NCBI GenBank assembly: GCA_030433215.1 | Contig: JAUIMC010000004.1 | Span: forward strand, 207,054-271,053 | DNA: 64,000 bases | Source: Alphaproteobacteria bacterium | GTDB taxonomy: Bacteria > Pseudomonadota > Alphaproteobacteria > Caulobacterales > Parvularculaceae | Direction: 5' to 3' | Shown here: piece by piece, positions 34,820-42,604 of the stretch | Layout: each line of letters begins with the position of its first letter | Position numbering within the stretch: position 1 is the first letter of the stretch | Notes under the pieces: model-generated | What the model was told of the DNA's origin: nothing | Seen by the model: only the letters and a program-made list of their open reading frames with translations | The model's database searches: none | Position numbers and translations under genes: made by a program

Positions 34820-36170
34820 CTTGCAGTCCTTCAAAAAAGCGCGTGTCGACGCCCCCCTTTTTGAACCGCGCGTCGTCCATGATCCGCGCATGCAGGGGCG
34901 CGGTGGTTTTCACCCCCTCGACATTGAGCGTTGCGAGCGCCGCGGCGGCGCGCGCCACCGCCTCCTCACGGGTCGCGCCATGGACGATGAGCTTGCCGAT
35001 CAGCGAGTCGTAAGTCGGCGGAATGGAATCGCCCGAACGGATATGTGAATCGACACGCACGCCAGCCCCCGCCGGCCATTCGGCCTTTTGAACGAGCCCC
35101 GGCGACGGCCGGAAATCGGCGTCCGGGTCTTCGGCGTTGATGCGCACCTCGATGGCCGCGCCCTGAATCTCGATGTCGCGCTGTTCGTAGCCGAGCGGCG
35201 CGCCGTCGGCGATCAGCAATTGCTGCTCGACAATGTCGACGCCGGTGACTTCTTCCGTCACCGGGTGCTCCACCTGAATGCGCGCATTCATTTCGAGGAA
35301 GAAGAAATCGAAGGTCTCGGCGTCGACGAGAAACTCCACCGTCCCGGCGCCCTTATAATGAAGATGCTCGGCGATTTTCACCGCCGCGTCTTCGATGGCG
35401 CGGTGCTTGGCGTCAGGGATGTTCGGCGCCGGCGCCTCTTCCACCAGTTTCTGGAAGCGCCGCTGGATCGAGCAGTCGCGGGTGCCCAAATGAATGGCGC
35501 GCGTCCCGTCGCCGATTACCTGCACTTCAACATGGCGCCCGCTTGCAATGAACCGCTCCACATAGATGCGGCCGTCGCCGAAAGCGGCTTCGGCTTCCGA
35601 CATGGCGTAGCCGATCTGGCTCTTGAGTTCGTCCGCCTTGTCGACGCGCTTCATGCCGCGCCCGCCGCCGCCGGACACGGCTTTTATGAGAAGCGGATAG
35701 CCGGTCTCTTCGGCGATTTTCGCGGCCTCTTCCGCCGTCTCCGCCTCGCCGCCGGGCACAACCGGCAAACCGGCTTCAATCGCCACGGCCCGCGCCTTCA
35801 GCTTGTCGCCCATGGCTTCGAGCGCTTGCGGGTCGGGCCCCACAAAAACCATGCCGGCCTCAGCCACGGCGCGGGCAAAGTTGATGTTCTCCGAGAGGAA
35901 CCCGTAACCCGGATGCACCGCATCGGCGCCCGCCTCTTTCGCGGCGGCGACGACTTTCTCGATATTAAGATAGGATTGCGCGGACGGCGCGGGGCCGAGC
36001 CGGATGACATGATCAGCTTCCGCCGCCGCGCGCGAGCCCGCATCCGCATCGGAGACGCCGAGCGCGGTTTTGAGCCCGAGCTTTTTCGCCGTGCGGATGA
36101 TGCGCAGCGCAATCTCGCCGCGATTGGCGATGAACAGCGTGTTGATGTTGTTGCGCACTATTGAAGTCAT
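34812..36170 (-). CDS. biotin carboxylase subunit
   Basis: About 452 residues from MTSIVRNNINTLFIANRGEIAL, the usual biotin carboxylase length. ATP-grasp features are GGGGRGMKRV (~residue 163), the HLGTRDCSIQRR strand (~231) and the catalytic EMNARIQVEHPVTE (~289). It carboxylates biotin on the carrier protein with ATP and bicarbonate. The longer upstream frame reads through an intergenic repeat and is not used. Partners are the BCCP gene upstream and the carboxyltransferase gene downstream, making a dedicated set separate from acetyl-CoA carboxylase. Confidence 0.9.
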   Translation of the reverse strand: MTSIVRNNINTLFIANRGEIALRIIRTAKKLGLKTALGVSDADAGSRAAAEADHVIRLGPAPSAQSYLNIEKVVAAAKEAGADAVHPGYGFLSENINFARAVAEAGMVFVGPDPQALEAMGDKLKARAVAIEAGLPVVPGGEAETAEEAAKIAEETGYPLLIKAVSGGGGRGMKRVDKADELKSQIGYAMSEAEAAFGDGRIYVERFIASGRHVEVQVIGDGTRAIHLGTRDCSIQRRFQKLVEEAPAPNIPDAKHRAIEDAAVKIAEHLHYKGAGTVEFLVDAETFDFFFLEMNARIQVEHPVTEEVTGVDIVEQQLLIADGAPLGYEQRDIEIQGAAIEVRINAEDPDADFRPSPGLVQKAEWPAGAGVRVDSHIRSGDSIPPTYDSLIGKLIVHGATREEAVARAAAALATLNVEGVKTTAPLHARIMDDARFKKGGVDTRFFEGLQDG

Positions 36171-36182
36171 CAGCGCGCTCCC

Positions 36183-36335
36183 TTCTCCTCCCCTGCGCTT
36201 GCGCGGGGGAGGTGTCGGACCGGGCGCAAGGCGACCGGAACGACGGAGGGGGTGTGCTTGTAACTTAGCGCAAAACCAACCCCCATCGCCTCGCCCTTCC
36301 GGGGCTCGGCACTTCCCCCGCAAGCGGGGGAAGAG
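36183..36335. repeat. intergenic hairpin repeat inside the operon
   Basis: About 150 bases between the BCCP and biotin carboxylase genes, with CCTCCCC-TGCGCTTGCGC-GGGGGAGG at one end and CTTCCCCCGC-AA-GCGGGGGAAG at 36312-36333. The last hairpin is identical to 30698-30719. Its place inside a transcription unit suggests an RNA-level role or tolerated insertion. Confidence 0.65.
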
Positions 36336-36357
36336 AAGGCGCCGCAAGCAACAAAAT

Positions 36358-36816
36358 TCATGCCGGCTTCACTTTCATGAGCACCGTCGTCGCCTCGATG
36401 GGCTCGGCGTTTTCGGGGACGATCTCCACGATCTCGCCTTCGACGCCCGCATGAACGGGGTTCATCAGCTTCATGGTTTCGATGATCGCGACGACCGTGT
36501 CGGGCTTCACCTTATCGCCGACCTGGACGAAGGGCGGCGCGCCGGGCTGCGGCGCGCGATAGAATGTGCCCGGCAAAGGCGGCTTGATCACGAGAAGCCC
36601 GTCTTCTTCCGCCGCGACTTCCGGCTCGACCGCCGAGGCGACTTCTTTCGCCTCGCCGCCGATCGGCGTCCATTCCTGGGTGAAGCCCTCGCCGGCGCGC
36701 TTCACCCGCAGGCGGAAGCGCGCGGTCTCGATGTCGAGGACGTCATAAGACGACTTGGAAAGAATCGAGGTGATTTCCTCGATATCTTCGGGGGTTAGGG
36801 GAAGATCATCAGCCAT
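36358..36816 (-). CDS. biotin carboxyl carrier protein
   Basis: 152 residues, AccB-like in layout. An N-terminal helical region (LPLTPEDIEEITSILSKSSY) and a linker are followed by the biotinyl domain (residues ~75-152), with the biotinylated lysine in IETMKLMNPVHAG. The motif has Thr where most carriers have Ala (EAMKM), a tolerated variant. It starts 10 bases after the upstream kinase subunit gene stops. As it is in one operon with BC and CT genes, it is probably their dedicated carrier rather than the housekeeping AccB. Confidence 0.88.
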   Translation of the reverse strand: MADDLPLTPEDIEEITSILSKSSYDVLDIETARFRLRVKRAGEGFTQEWTPIGGEAKEVASAVEPEVAAEEDGLLVIKPPLPGTFYRAPQPGAPPFVQVGDKVKPDTVVAIIETMKLMNPVHAGVEGEIVEIVPENAEPIEATTVLMKVKPA

Positions 36817-36825
36817 TTTTCAAAC

Positions 36826-37875
36826 TCAACGCCGGCCGCCGAAAATGCTCATAACGTGCTTTTTCGCGTCCGTTTCGGGCTTCGCGACGGGGGCCGCATC
36901 CTTCGCGGACCAAACCGTTTCGGGCCGGCTCTGGAGCAGGAAAATGCTCCCGTCTTTATCGACCGCCCATTCAATGTCCTGAGGCCGTCCGTAATGCTTT
37001 TCGGCCTTGCGCCCCACATCGCGGAGCTTTTGCAACTCTTCGTCGCTGAGGCTCGCCGCCGTCTGTTCTTCTTCGGGCAGCTCCACATCTTCAATGCCGC
37101 CGTCGGCTTTCGGCGACTGGCGGATATGTTTCTTGGAGATATCGCGCGTAGTGATTTCGCCGGTCAGCTTGGCGATCACCCAGCGGTCGGGCGTCACCTC
37201 GCCGGAGACGACGGCGGAGCCGAGGCCCCAGGCGCCTTCGATGGTAATCACCGACCGGTCGCCCGTGGTGGGGCTGCGGGTGAACATGACGCCCGCCGTC
37301 CTCGCATCGACCATGCGCTGGACGACGACGCCCATGGCGACCCCTGCTTCGGGAAAATCCTGGCGGCGGCGATAGCAAACGGACTCAACCGAATAGAGGC
37401 TCGCCCAGCAGCGGCGCACCATCTGCAAGGTTTCCTCCGCGCCGAGCACCCAGAGATAGGTGTCCTGAAGACCGGCGAAAGATGCGTCTTCGGCGTCTTC
37501 CGTGGTGGCGGAGGAGCGCACCGCCACCGGCGCTTTCGCGTCGCCTTCGCATAGCTCCGCATAAGCCGCCGTGATTTCAGCCTCGACCTCGGCGGGAAGC
37601 GGTTCTTTTTCGATGCGCTCGCGGATCGCCGCGGTCACCTTGCCGACATTGTCGTAATCGTCGGGATCGAGCGCTTCGATAAGCGCGCGCAAGGGTTCTT
37701 CCTTGTCGAGTTTTTGAATGAAGCGTTCGAAGCCTTCGGTCCTCACGACGAAGCCCGGCGGCACGTCGATGCCGGCTTTCATGAGCTCGCCGAGGCTGCC
37801 GCCCTTGCCGCCAACGGTCGGGCGGTCGGAAAGACCAATGTCGGAGAACCAGGAGATGTTTTCTGTTTCAGTCAT
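36826..37875 (-). CDS. PEP-synthase N-terminal-like ATP-grasp kinase subunit (phenylphosphate synthase beta-like)
   Basis: 349 residues: a free-standing PPDK/PEP-synthase ATP-binding domain. GGKGGSLGELMKAGIDVPPG (residues ~22-41), VRSSATTEDAEDASFAG (~122) and GVMFTRSPTTGD (~195) are the family blocks, and the end has DIEWAVDKDGSIFLLQSRPE (~311). It lacks the phosphohistidine and PEP domains. A free ~40 kDa ATP-binding part next to a ~70 kDa phosphohistidine part is the layout of phenylphosphate synthase and of the HpeHI and AcvAB aryl kinases. It should phosphorylate the histidine of the 604-residue partner encoded upstream. Confidence 0.87.
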   Translation of the reverse strand: MTETENISWFSDIGLSDRPTVGGKGGSLGELMKAGIDVPPGFVVRTEGFERFIQKLDKEEPLRALIEALDPDDYDNVGKVTAAIRERIEKEPLPAEVEAEITAAYAELCEGDAKAPVAVRSSATTEDAEDASFAGLQDTYLWVLGAEETLQMVRRCWASLYSVESVCYRRRQDFPEAGVAMGVVVQRMVDARTAGVMFTRSPTTGDRSVITIEGAWGLGSAVVSGEVTPDRWVIAKLTGEITTRDISKKHIRQSPKADGGIEDVELPEEEQTAASLSDEELQKLRDVGRKAEKHYGRPQDIEWAVDKDGSIFLLQSRPETVWSAKDAAPVAKPETDAKKHVMSIFGGRR

Positions 37876-37930
37876 AAATTTTCTGTCGCTTATGCTGATC
37901 GTTCAAGTCGTTTTCCCTGTTTCCTTCCCC

Positions 37931-38026
37931 GCTCATCCCGGCGCAGGCCGGGATCCAGTCAAAACAAATGACGGGCGAAGCCCGACTTTATTACTTGTGC
38001 TGGGCCCCGGCTTTCGCCGGGGTGAA
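37931..38026. repeat. palindromic repeat between the two kinase genes
   Basis: CCCGGCGCAGGCCGGGATCCAG-type palindrome (37937 onwards), then GACGGGCGAAGCCCG and CTGGGCCCCGGCTTTCGCC-GGGG hairpins, arranged as inverted halves ending in ATCCAG and CTGGG. Same style as 2423-2512. It lies in the 185-base gap inside the kinase operon. Confidence 0.65.
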
Positions 38027-38060
38027 CGGGGTTGGGACATATGAGGTCCTGCCTCGTCAT

Positions 38061-39875
38061 CTACAACAACGTAACGACGCCGCGCGCGCCGTCGACGCGC
38101 ACGCGCTGGCCGTCTTCGATGCGCGACGTCGCCTGCCCCGTGCCGACCACGGCGGGCAGCCCGTATTCGCGCGCGACGATGGCCGCGTGGCTCATCGAGC
38201 CGCCAATATCGGAAACGGCGGCGGAGATTTTCTGGAAGACCGGCGCCCAGGTCGGGTTCGTCACCTGACAGACGAGAATGTCGCCCTCTTTCAGCCGGTC
38301 GATCTCCTTGACGGATTTGATGACCCGGGCCGTGCCCTCGACAACGCCGGAGGACGCCGCGAAGCCTCGGATCTCGTTGCCGTCGGCGTCGGAGGGACCC
38401 TTCATCCAGATATCGAGATTTTCGCGCGTGATGCCCCAGAGCATGACGATGGCCGGATCGTCGATAATGTCGGGCACGGGGCCGAGCGCCGGGGGCGTGT
38501 CGAGCTCCGCCCATTTGTCGATGGCCTGTTTGCGCTCGGCGATCATCCCCTTGAAGTGCGCGCCGCCGCGGGTCGGCGAACCGGCGGACCAGCTCGTCAT
38601 CACGTCGATGATCGCCTGCTCCACTTCGTAACGGGAAAGATGGAAAACGTCTTCGGCGTCGTCCATCAGCCCGTATTCGACGAAGAGCGCGCCATATTCG
38701 CGGATCTTGTTGAAGAAGAGATTGGTGTACCAGTGCTCGCAATAGAATTTGTGGCCTTCCACATAAGGGAAGACGCGGCAGGCGAGTTCGATCATCTGGT
38801 CGTAGGCCGCGCGCTCTTCATCCGTGGACAGAAGCTCGCGATAGCCGTCGATCAGCTCCTGGCGTTCTTCCTGGAGCTGATCCATGGGGCGCTCGATATT
38901 CTCGCCCGCCTTGATCTTGGAAATGTAACCGGGAAGCGCCGAGAACGGCAGTGAAAGATCGTCGTTCCAGGAACGGTGATAATGATAAAAGCCGTCGCCC
39001 ACATTGACGTTGAACCAGGGGTTGCGAGACTTTTCGAGTTCGTCGAGCCACTCCTTGCCCGGCGCGCCCATCTGCTCGAGCGAGGCCATAAGATCATCGG
39101 CGGAAACGCCGTCTACGAACTTGCCCTCGACGCCGAGCTCCACGGCTTTCCTCGCAAGGCGTTTCACCTCCTCATCCGGCCGGAAGATTTCGGCCTCGAA
39201 GCCCGCCACCATGCGCGCAATGGTCTGGTCGGTGATTTCCGGGAAAGCTTTCTTGCAGAAGTCGAAGAAGACCATATAGGCGCCGTATCCGAGCAGTAGA
39301 AACTCGAAATGGTGGTGCCACATGCGGAAATAGCCCTCGAGCGTTTTCTGATAGGTTGTCAGAAGCTCGTGGTTCGAGGCGACGCCCTTGCCCGCATGGA
39401 CATTCTCAAGCGGCTCGAATTCGGGAAGCGCCGGTTTGGGAAGCTCTTGCGCGTCGGCAATGAGCGTCTTCATCTTGTCTTTCCACTGATCGTAAAGACG
39501 CTCCCAGTTTTCGTAATAGTAAAACGCGCGCTGTTCGAATTCCTTGGTGCGCCGCTCGATCTCGTCCGGGTCCGTCACCGCATTGCCGCCGATATAAACC
39601 CGGCCGTTGATGATGCGGTAATCGATGCCGAGCGTCGTCGGCAGGCAGTGAACGCGCGTGTTGGAAGAGCCGAGCGCGCAATAGGCCGCTTCCGCCGTCA
39701 CCATGTCGAAAGTGTGCATGGGTTCGGGGAAGTGCATGGAATTGTAGAACCAGAAGCGCTCGTCGTCGTCCGGCGAAAACTGCATGTAATAGGGATAGGC
39801 GGCCTGGGCGCCTTCGGTGCCTTCAGCGACTTTCAAGGAACTGGGTTTCGGAAAACCGGCGGGCTTGTCTAGCAT
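38061..39875 (-). CDS. PEP-utilising (phosphohistidine) kinase subunit, phenylphosphate synthase alpha-like
   Basis: 604 residues. A long helical substrate-binding region (residues ~1-500, e.g. FYHYHRSWNDD and EGHKFYCEHWYTN) is followed by the swivelling phosphohistidine domain with the catalytic histidine in DIGGSMSHAAIVAREYG (~563). The C-terminal PEP-binding TIM barrel of PEP synthase is absent. This matches phenylphosphate synthase and the Hpe/Acv aryl kinases, which pass the beta-phosphate of ATP through His to a phenol. First gene of the operon; LysR is divergent. The exact phenolic substrate is not shown by sequence. Confidence 0.85.
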   Translation of the reverse strand: MLDKPAGFPKPSSLKVAEGTEGAQAAYPYYMQFSPDDDERFWFYNSMHFPEPMHTFDMVTAEAAYCALGSSNTRVHCLPTTLGIDYRIINGRVYIGGNAVTDPDEIERRTKEFEQRAFYYYENWERLYDQWKDKMKTLIADAQELPKPALPEFEPLENVHAGKGVASNHELLTTYQKTLEGYFRMWHHHFEFLLLGYGAYMVFFDFCKKAFPEITDQTIARMVAGFEAEIFRPDEEVKRLARKAVELGVEGKFVDGVSADDLMASLEQMGAPGKEWLDELEKSRNPWFNVNVGDGFYHYHRSWNDDLSLPFSALPGYISKIKAGENIERPMDQLQEERQELIDGYRELLSTDEERAAYDQMIELACRVFPYVEGHKFYCEHWYTNLFFNKIREYGALFVEYGLMDDAEDVFHLSRYEVEQAIIDVMTSWSAGSPTRGGAHFKGMIAERKQAIDKWAELDTPPALGPVPDIIDDPAIVMLWGITRENLDIWMKGPSDADGNEIRGFAASSGVVEGTARVIKSVKEIDRLKEGDILVCQVTNPTWAPVFQKISAAVSDIGGSMSHAAIVAREYGLPAVVGTGQATSRIEDGQRVRVDGARGVVTLL

Positions 39876-40071
39876 GAGATCCTCGTTTCCTCCCGATATC
39901 GACCGATAGAGCCGATACCGTCATGGGGGCGCAGCCTCTTGGCGGGCGTTTCGCCGTCATGGCGCGCCGCGGCTGGGTTTCCGCCGGGTCTGCGCTCACT
40001 GGACAGAAGCATACAGCCCCCATATCTTCTCGAAAAGCGGAATATTTAGATCACGTCATTCGATTTTTATT
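39876..40071. promoter_or_regulatory. divergent promoter region of the kinase operon and the LysR gene
   Basis: 196 bases between two start codons facing away from each other. The LysR-proximal half is AT-rich (around 40020-40070: AATATTTAGATCACG, ATTTTTATTATG). LysR-type regulators normally bind such a gap to control the divergent operon. I did not find a clear T-N11-A palindrome that stands out. Confidence 0.5.
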
Positions 40072-41010
40072 ATGAGCATCGGGACCCGGGATTTCAAATT
40101 GCTGACCGTTCTCGCGAACGAATTGCACTTCGGGCGCGCCGCGGACGCGCTCGGCATGCGCCAGCCGCAATTGTCGACGCGCCTTGCGCAGATCGAGCGC
40201 GCCCTCGGCGTCGATCTCTTTGTGCGCCGCCCGCGCGTGGCGCTGACCCCGGCGGGCCGGATGATCGTCGACGCCGCCCGGCGCGCCTTCAGCGAGTTTG
40301 ACGCCGCCGTGGAGCAGGCGCGCCGGGTCGAGCGCGGCGAAGTGGGCTCCATCGTCACCGCCATCGGCTCAAGCGTGATGCTGTCCAGCATCCCCCTGTC
40401 GATCCAGAATTTCCGCAAGAACTATCCCGAGATCGGGCTGACCTTGCGCGACATGCATTCGGCGCAGCAGGGCGAGGCCTTGCGCAACGGGCTGATCGAC
40501 GTGTCGATCACGCGCGAAATCATAGACGGCAAGGCGATCCGCAGCGAAATTCTCGGCCATCAGCGCTTCATCGCGCTCATGCCCGACGGACACCGGCTTG
40601 CCGGCCGCAAGAAAGTCGCCTTGCGCGACCTTTCAAGCGAGCCTTTCGTCCTCTTCCAGCACGCCATCGCGCCGAGCCTCCACCACCAGATCAACGCCCT
40701 TTGCATCCGCAACGGCTTTACGCCGAAAATCGTGCAGGAGGCGGACGAATGGTACACGGTGCTGGGCTTCGTGCGGGCCGGCTTCGGGGTCACCGTCTCC
40801 CTCGACATGGAAGGCGCGCCGGACTGGCCGGGGGTTCACGCGGCCCTGCTCGATGAAAAAGACGCCGTGGCGCCGATCTTTCTGTGCTGGGACGAGGACC
40901 GCCAGTCGCCCTCGCGCGATCTCCTCCTCGACTGGCTGCGCCAGGATTCCAAACTGCTGCGTAAAAAGTCAGGCAGGCCCGTGAAGCCCCGCGCGCCGGC
41001 GAACGCCTGA
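40072..41010 (+). CDS. LysR-type transcriptional regulator
   Basis: 312 residues. The N-terminal winged helix is FKLLTVLANELHFGRAADAL then RQPQLSTRLAQIERALGVDLF (residues ~8-50), and the periplasmic-binding-like effector domain starts near 90 (GSIVTAIGSSVMLSSIPL). It is divergent from the kinase-carboxylase operon and is its likely activator, with a phenolic or aryl-ketone effector as a reasonable guess. It is followed after 130 bases by the MDR dehydrogenase gene on the same strand. Confidence 0.9.
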   Translation: MSIGTRDFKLLTVLANELHFGRAADALGMRQPQLSTRLAQIERALGVDLFVRRPRVALTPAGRMIVDAARRAFSEFDAAVEQARRVERGEVGSIVTAIGSSVMLSSIPLSIQNFRKNYPEIGLTLRDMHSAQQGEALRNGLIDVSITREIIDGKAIRSEILGHQRFIALMPDGHRLAGRKKVALRDLSSEPFVLFQHAIAPSLHHQINALCIRNGFTPKIVQEADEWYTVLGFVRAGFGVTVSLDMEGAPDWPGVHAALLDEKDAVAPIFLCWDEDRQSPSRDLLLDWLRQDSKLLRKKSGRPVKPRAPANA

Positions 41011-41139
41011 GCGCGCCCGACTGCATCAAAGTTTTGCTGAAAGCGAACTCGCGCCTCTTTGATCGATTCCGGCGCATTATCCCGTTATGATGACGCGCAA
41101 CGGACATCGTTAGGGCAACACGGGAGCGGACGGCATCTC

Positions 41140-42153
41140 ATGAAAAAATATGTTTTGAAAGCGGGCTCGACCTCGCTCGACAGCCTTGTCAGCATCGAAT
41201 GCGACACCCCGCAGGTGAAAGCCCATGATGTGCTGATCCGGGTTCACGCCTGCTCCTTGAACTTCCGCGACCAGGCGGTCGTCACCGGCAATTATTTCGG
41301 CGGCGTCCTCACCGAAGACACGGTGCCGCTCTCCGACGGCGCCGGCGAAGTGGTCGCGGTCGGCGACGAAGTATCGGAATTCAAGGTCGGCGACCGCGTT
41401 GCGGGCCTGTTCTTCCAGAACTGGCATGACGGCCCCCCGAACCCTACCGCCGGACCGGCGCTCGGCGCGTCCGGCTGCGACGGCATGCTCGCCGAATATG
41501 TCTGCCTGCATGAAAAAGGCGTCACCAAGATCCCCGACAGCCTCACCTATGAAGAAGCCTCGACCCTGCCTTGCGCGGGCGTCACGGCCTGGAACGCGCT
41601 GATGTGCGGGCGCAACCCGATCAGGGCGGGCGATTGCGTCTGCGTCCTCGGCACCGGCGGCGTCTCGATGATCGGGCTCGGCATCGCGCACGCCGCGGGC
41701 GCCCATGTGGTTGTCACGTCGTCGTCCGACGAAAAGCTCGAGCGCGCGAAAAAGCTCGGCGCGGCGGCGGGCGTCAATTACAAGTCGACGCCGGAATGGG
41801 GCCCGGCGGTCGCAGCGGCGAGCAATCGCGGCGGCGCCGATGTCGTGGTCGAGGTCGGCGGCGCCGGCACGCTCGCCCAGTCCATGCAGGCGGTGAATTT
41901 CAACGGCGAGATCGCGCTTATCGGCGTCTTGACGCGCGACGGCGATACAACCCCGCATCCCCTGATGCTGAAAGGCGCAAGCATTCGCGGCATCTTCGTC
42001 GGCAACAAGGCGATGACGCAGGATTTGGCAGCCGCCATCGACGTCAACGGCGTGAAGCCGCCCATCGACAAGGTCTTCCCCTATGAAGACGCCGCCGAAG
42101 CCTTCCGCCATCAGCAGACGGGCGCCTTCGGGAAAGTGGTGATTAAGCTTTAG
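41140..42153 (+). CDS. zinc-type MDR alcohol dehydrogenase-like oxidoreductase
   Basis: 337 residues from MKKYVLKAGST. The MDR fold shows CSLNFRDQAVVTGNY (residues ~36-50), DGAGEVVAVGDEVSEFKVGD (~66-85) and the cofactor loop VLGTGGVSMIGLGIAHAAG (~168). The catalytic-zinc Cys and the structural four-cysteine lobe are not evident, so it belongs to the NAD(P)H quinone/enone reductase-like branch. It sits between LysR and the acyl-CoA ligase and may act on a side chain of the aromatic substrate. Substrate unknown. Confidence 0.8.
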   Translation: MKKYVLKAGSTSLDSLVSIECDTPQVKAHDVLIRVHACSLNFRDQAVVTGNYFGGVLTEDTVPLSDGAGEVVAVGDEVSEFKVGDRVAGLFFQNWHDGPPNPTAGPALGASGCDGMLAEYVCLHEKGVTKIPDSLTYEEASTLPCAGVTAWNALMCGRNPIRAGDCVCVLGTGGVSMIGLGIAHAAGAHVVVTSSSDEKLERAKKLGAAAGVNYKSTPEWGPAVAAASNRGGADVVVEVGGAGTLAQSMQAVNFNGEIALIGVLTRDGDTTPHPLMLKGASIRGIFVGNKAMTQDLAAAIDVNGVKPPIDKVFPYEDAAEAFRHQQTGAFGKVVIKL

Positions 42154-42188
42154 GGCGCGTACACATTAATATGATGGTCGTACGAGCC

Positions 42189-42461
42189 TCATTCGTTTGA
42201 GGGTGAACTAGGCGTGTCTGGAATTTCGGTGGCAGCGGGTAATCGTTTTTTGGCTATTGAAATCGCCCATTCAAGTAATTCAACCGGGATGTCCTGTTTG
42301 AATGCGTTAAGCGACATTTTTTGGGTGAGGTCAGAATAGAAAAATTCAAAAAGTGCGTTTTTATCGCCTGGCTTCTCAGCCACTTCTAGATACATGCCAT
42401 CACGATCAACATCACTGCCAACAGTATAAACGTATTCGACCCCATTAAGCTTGAATGGCAT
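42189..42461 (-). CDS. small uncharacterised protein, AT-rich gene
   Basis: 90 residues: an opening beta strand pattern FKLNGVEYVYTVGSDVDRDG, then a helical half (LTQKMSLNAFKQDIPVELLE) and a Pro/Ser-rich tail. No signal peptide or membrane segment. The gene is visibly richer in A/T than its neighbours (codons AAA, TTT, ATT) and is flanked on its start side by two 21-bp hairpins. I do not recognise a named family; a horizontally acquired small cargo gene is plausible. Confidence 0.6.
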   Translation of the reverse strand: MPFKLNGVEYVYTVGSDVDRDGMYLEVAEKPGDKNALFEFFYSDLTQKMSLNAFKQDIPVELLEWAISIAKKRLPAATEIPDTPSSPSNE

Positions 42462-42481
42462 CTATTGTCCTTTCGTCGCCT

Positions 42482-42502
42482 CCCCACGCTTTAAGCGTGG
42501 GG
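42482..42502. repeat. 21-bp hairpin, dispersed family (copy 3)
   Basis: Identical to 8743-8763 (core CCCACGCTTTAAGCGTGGG). It is 20 bases upstream of the AT-rich small gene's start and 55 bases from the hairpin at 42558-42578. Confidence 0.85.
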
Positions 42503-42557
42503 CCCAGCTCCCAACCTTACCGCAACTCCAGCGCGTAAAGACCATTCAGGAGATGGG

Positions 42558-42578
42558 CGCCACGGTCGAGCCGTGGCG
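42558..42578. repeat. 21-bp hairpin, variant sequence
   Basis: Eight-base arms CGCCACGG/CCGTGGCG with a five-base loop TCGAG; total length is again 21. Together with 42482-42502 it forms a hairpin pair, as at 30480-30550. Confidence 0.75.
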
Positions 42579-42604
42579 AGTCGCAAGTTGCAAGCGTTGA
42601 GCGC

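Noticed and set aside
33338..36816. Carboxylase genes considered as a sodium-pumping oxaloacetate decarboxylase or methylmalonyl-CoA transcarboxylase
   Set aside because: A separate biotin carboxylase is present and the membrane beta and gamma subunits are absent; the aryl kinase and phosphatase genes in the same operon point elsewhere.
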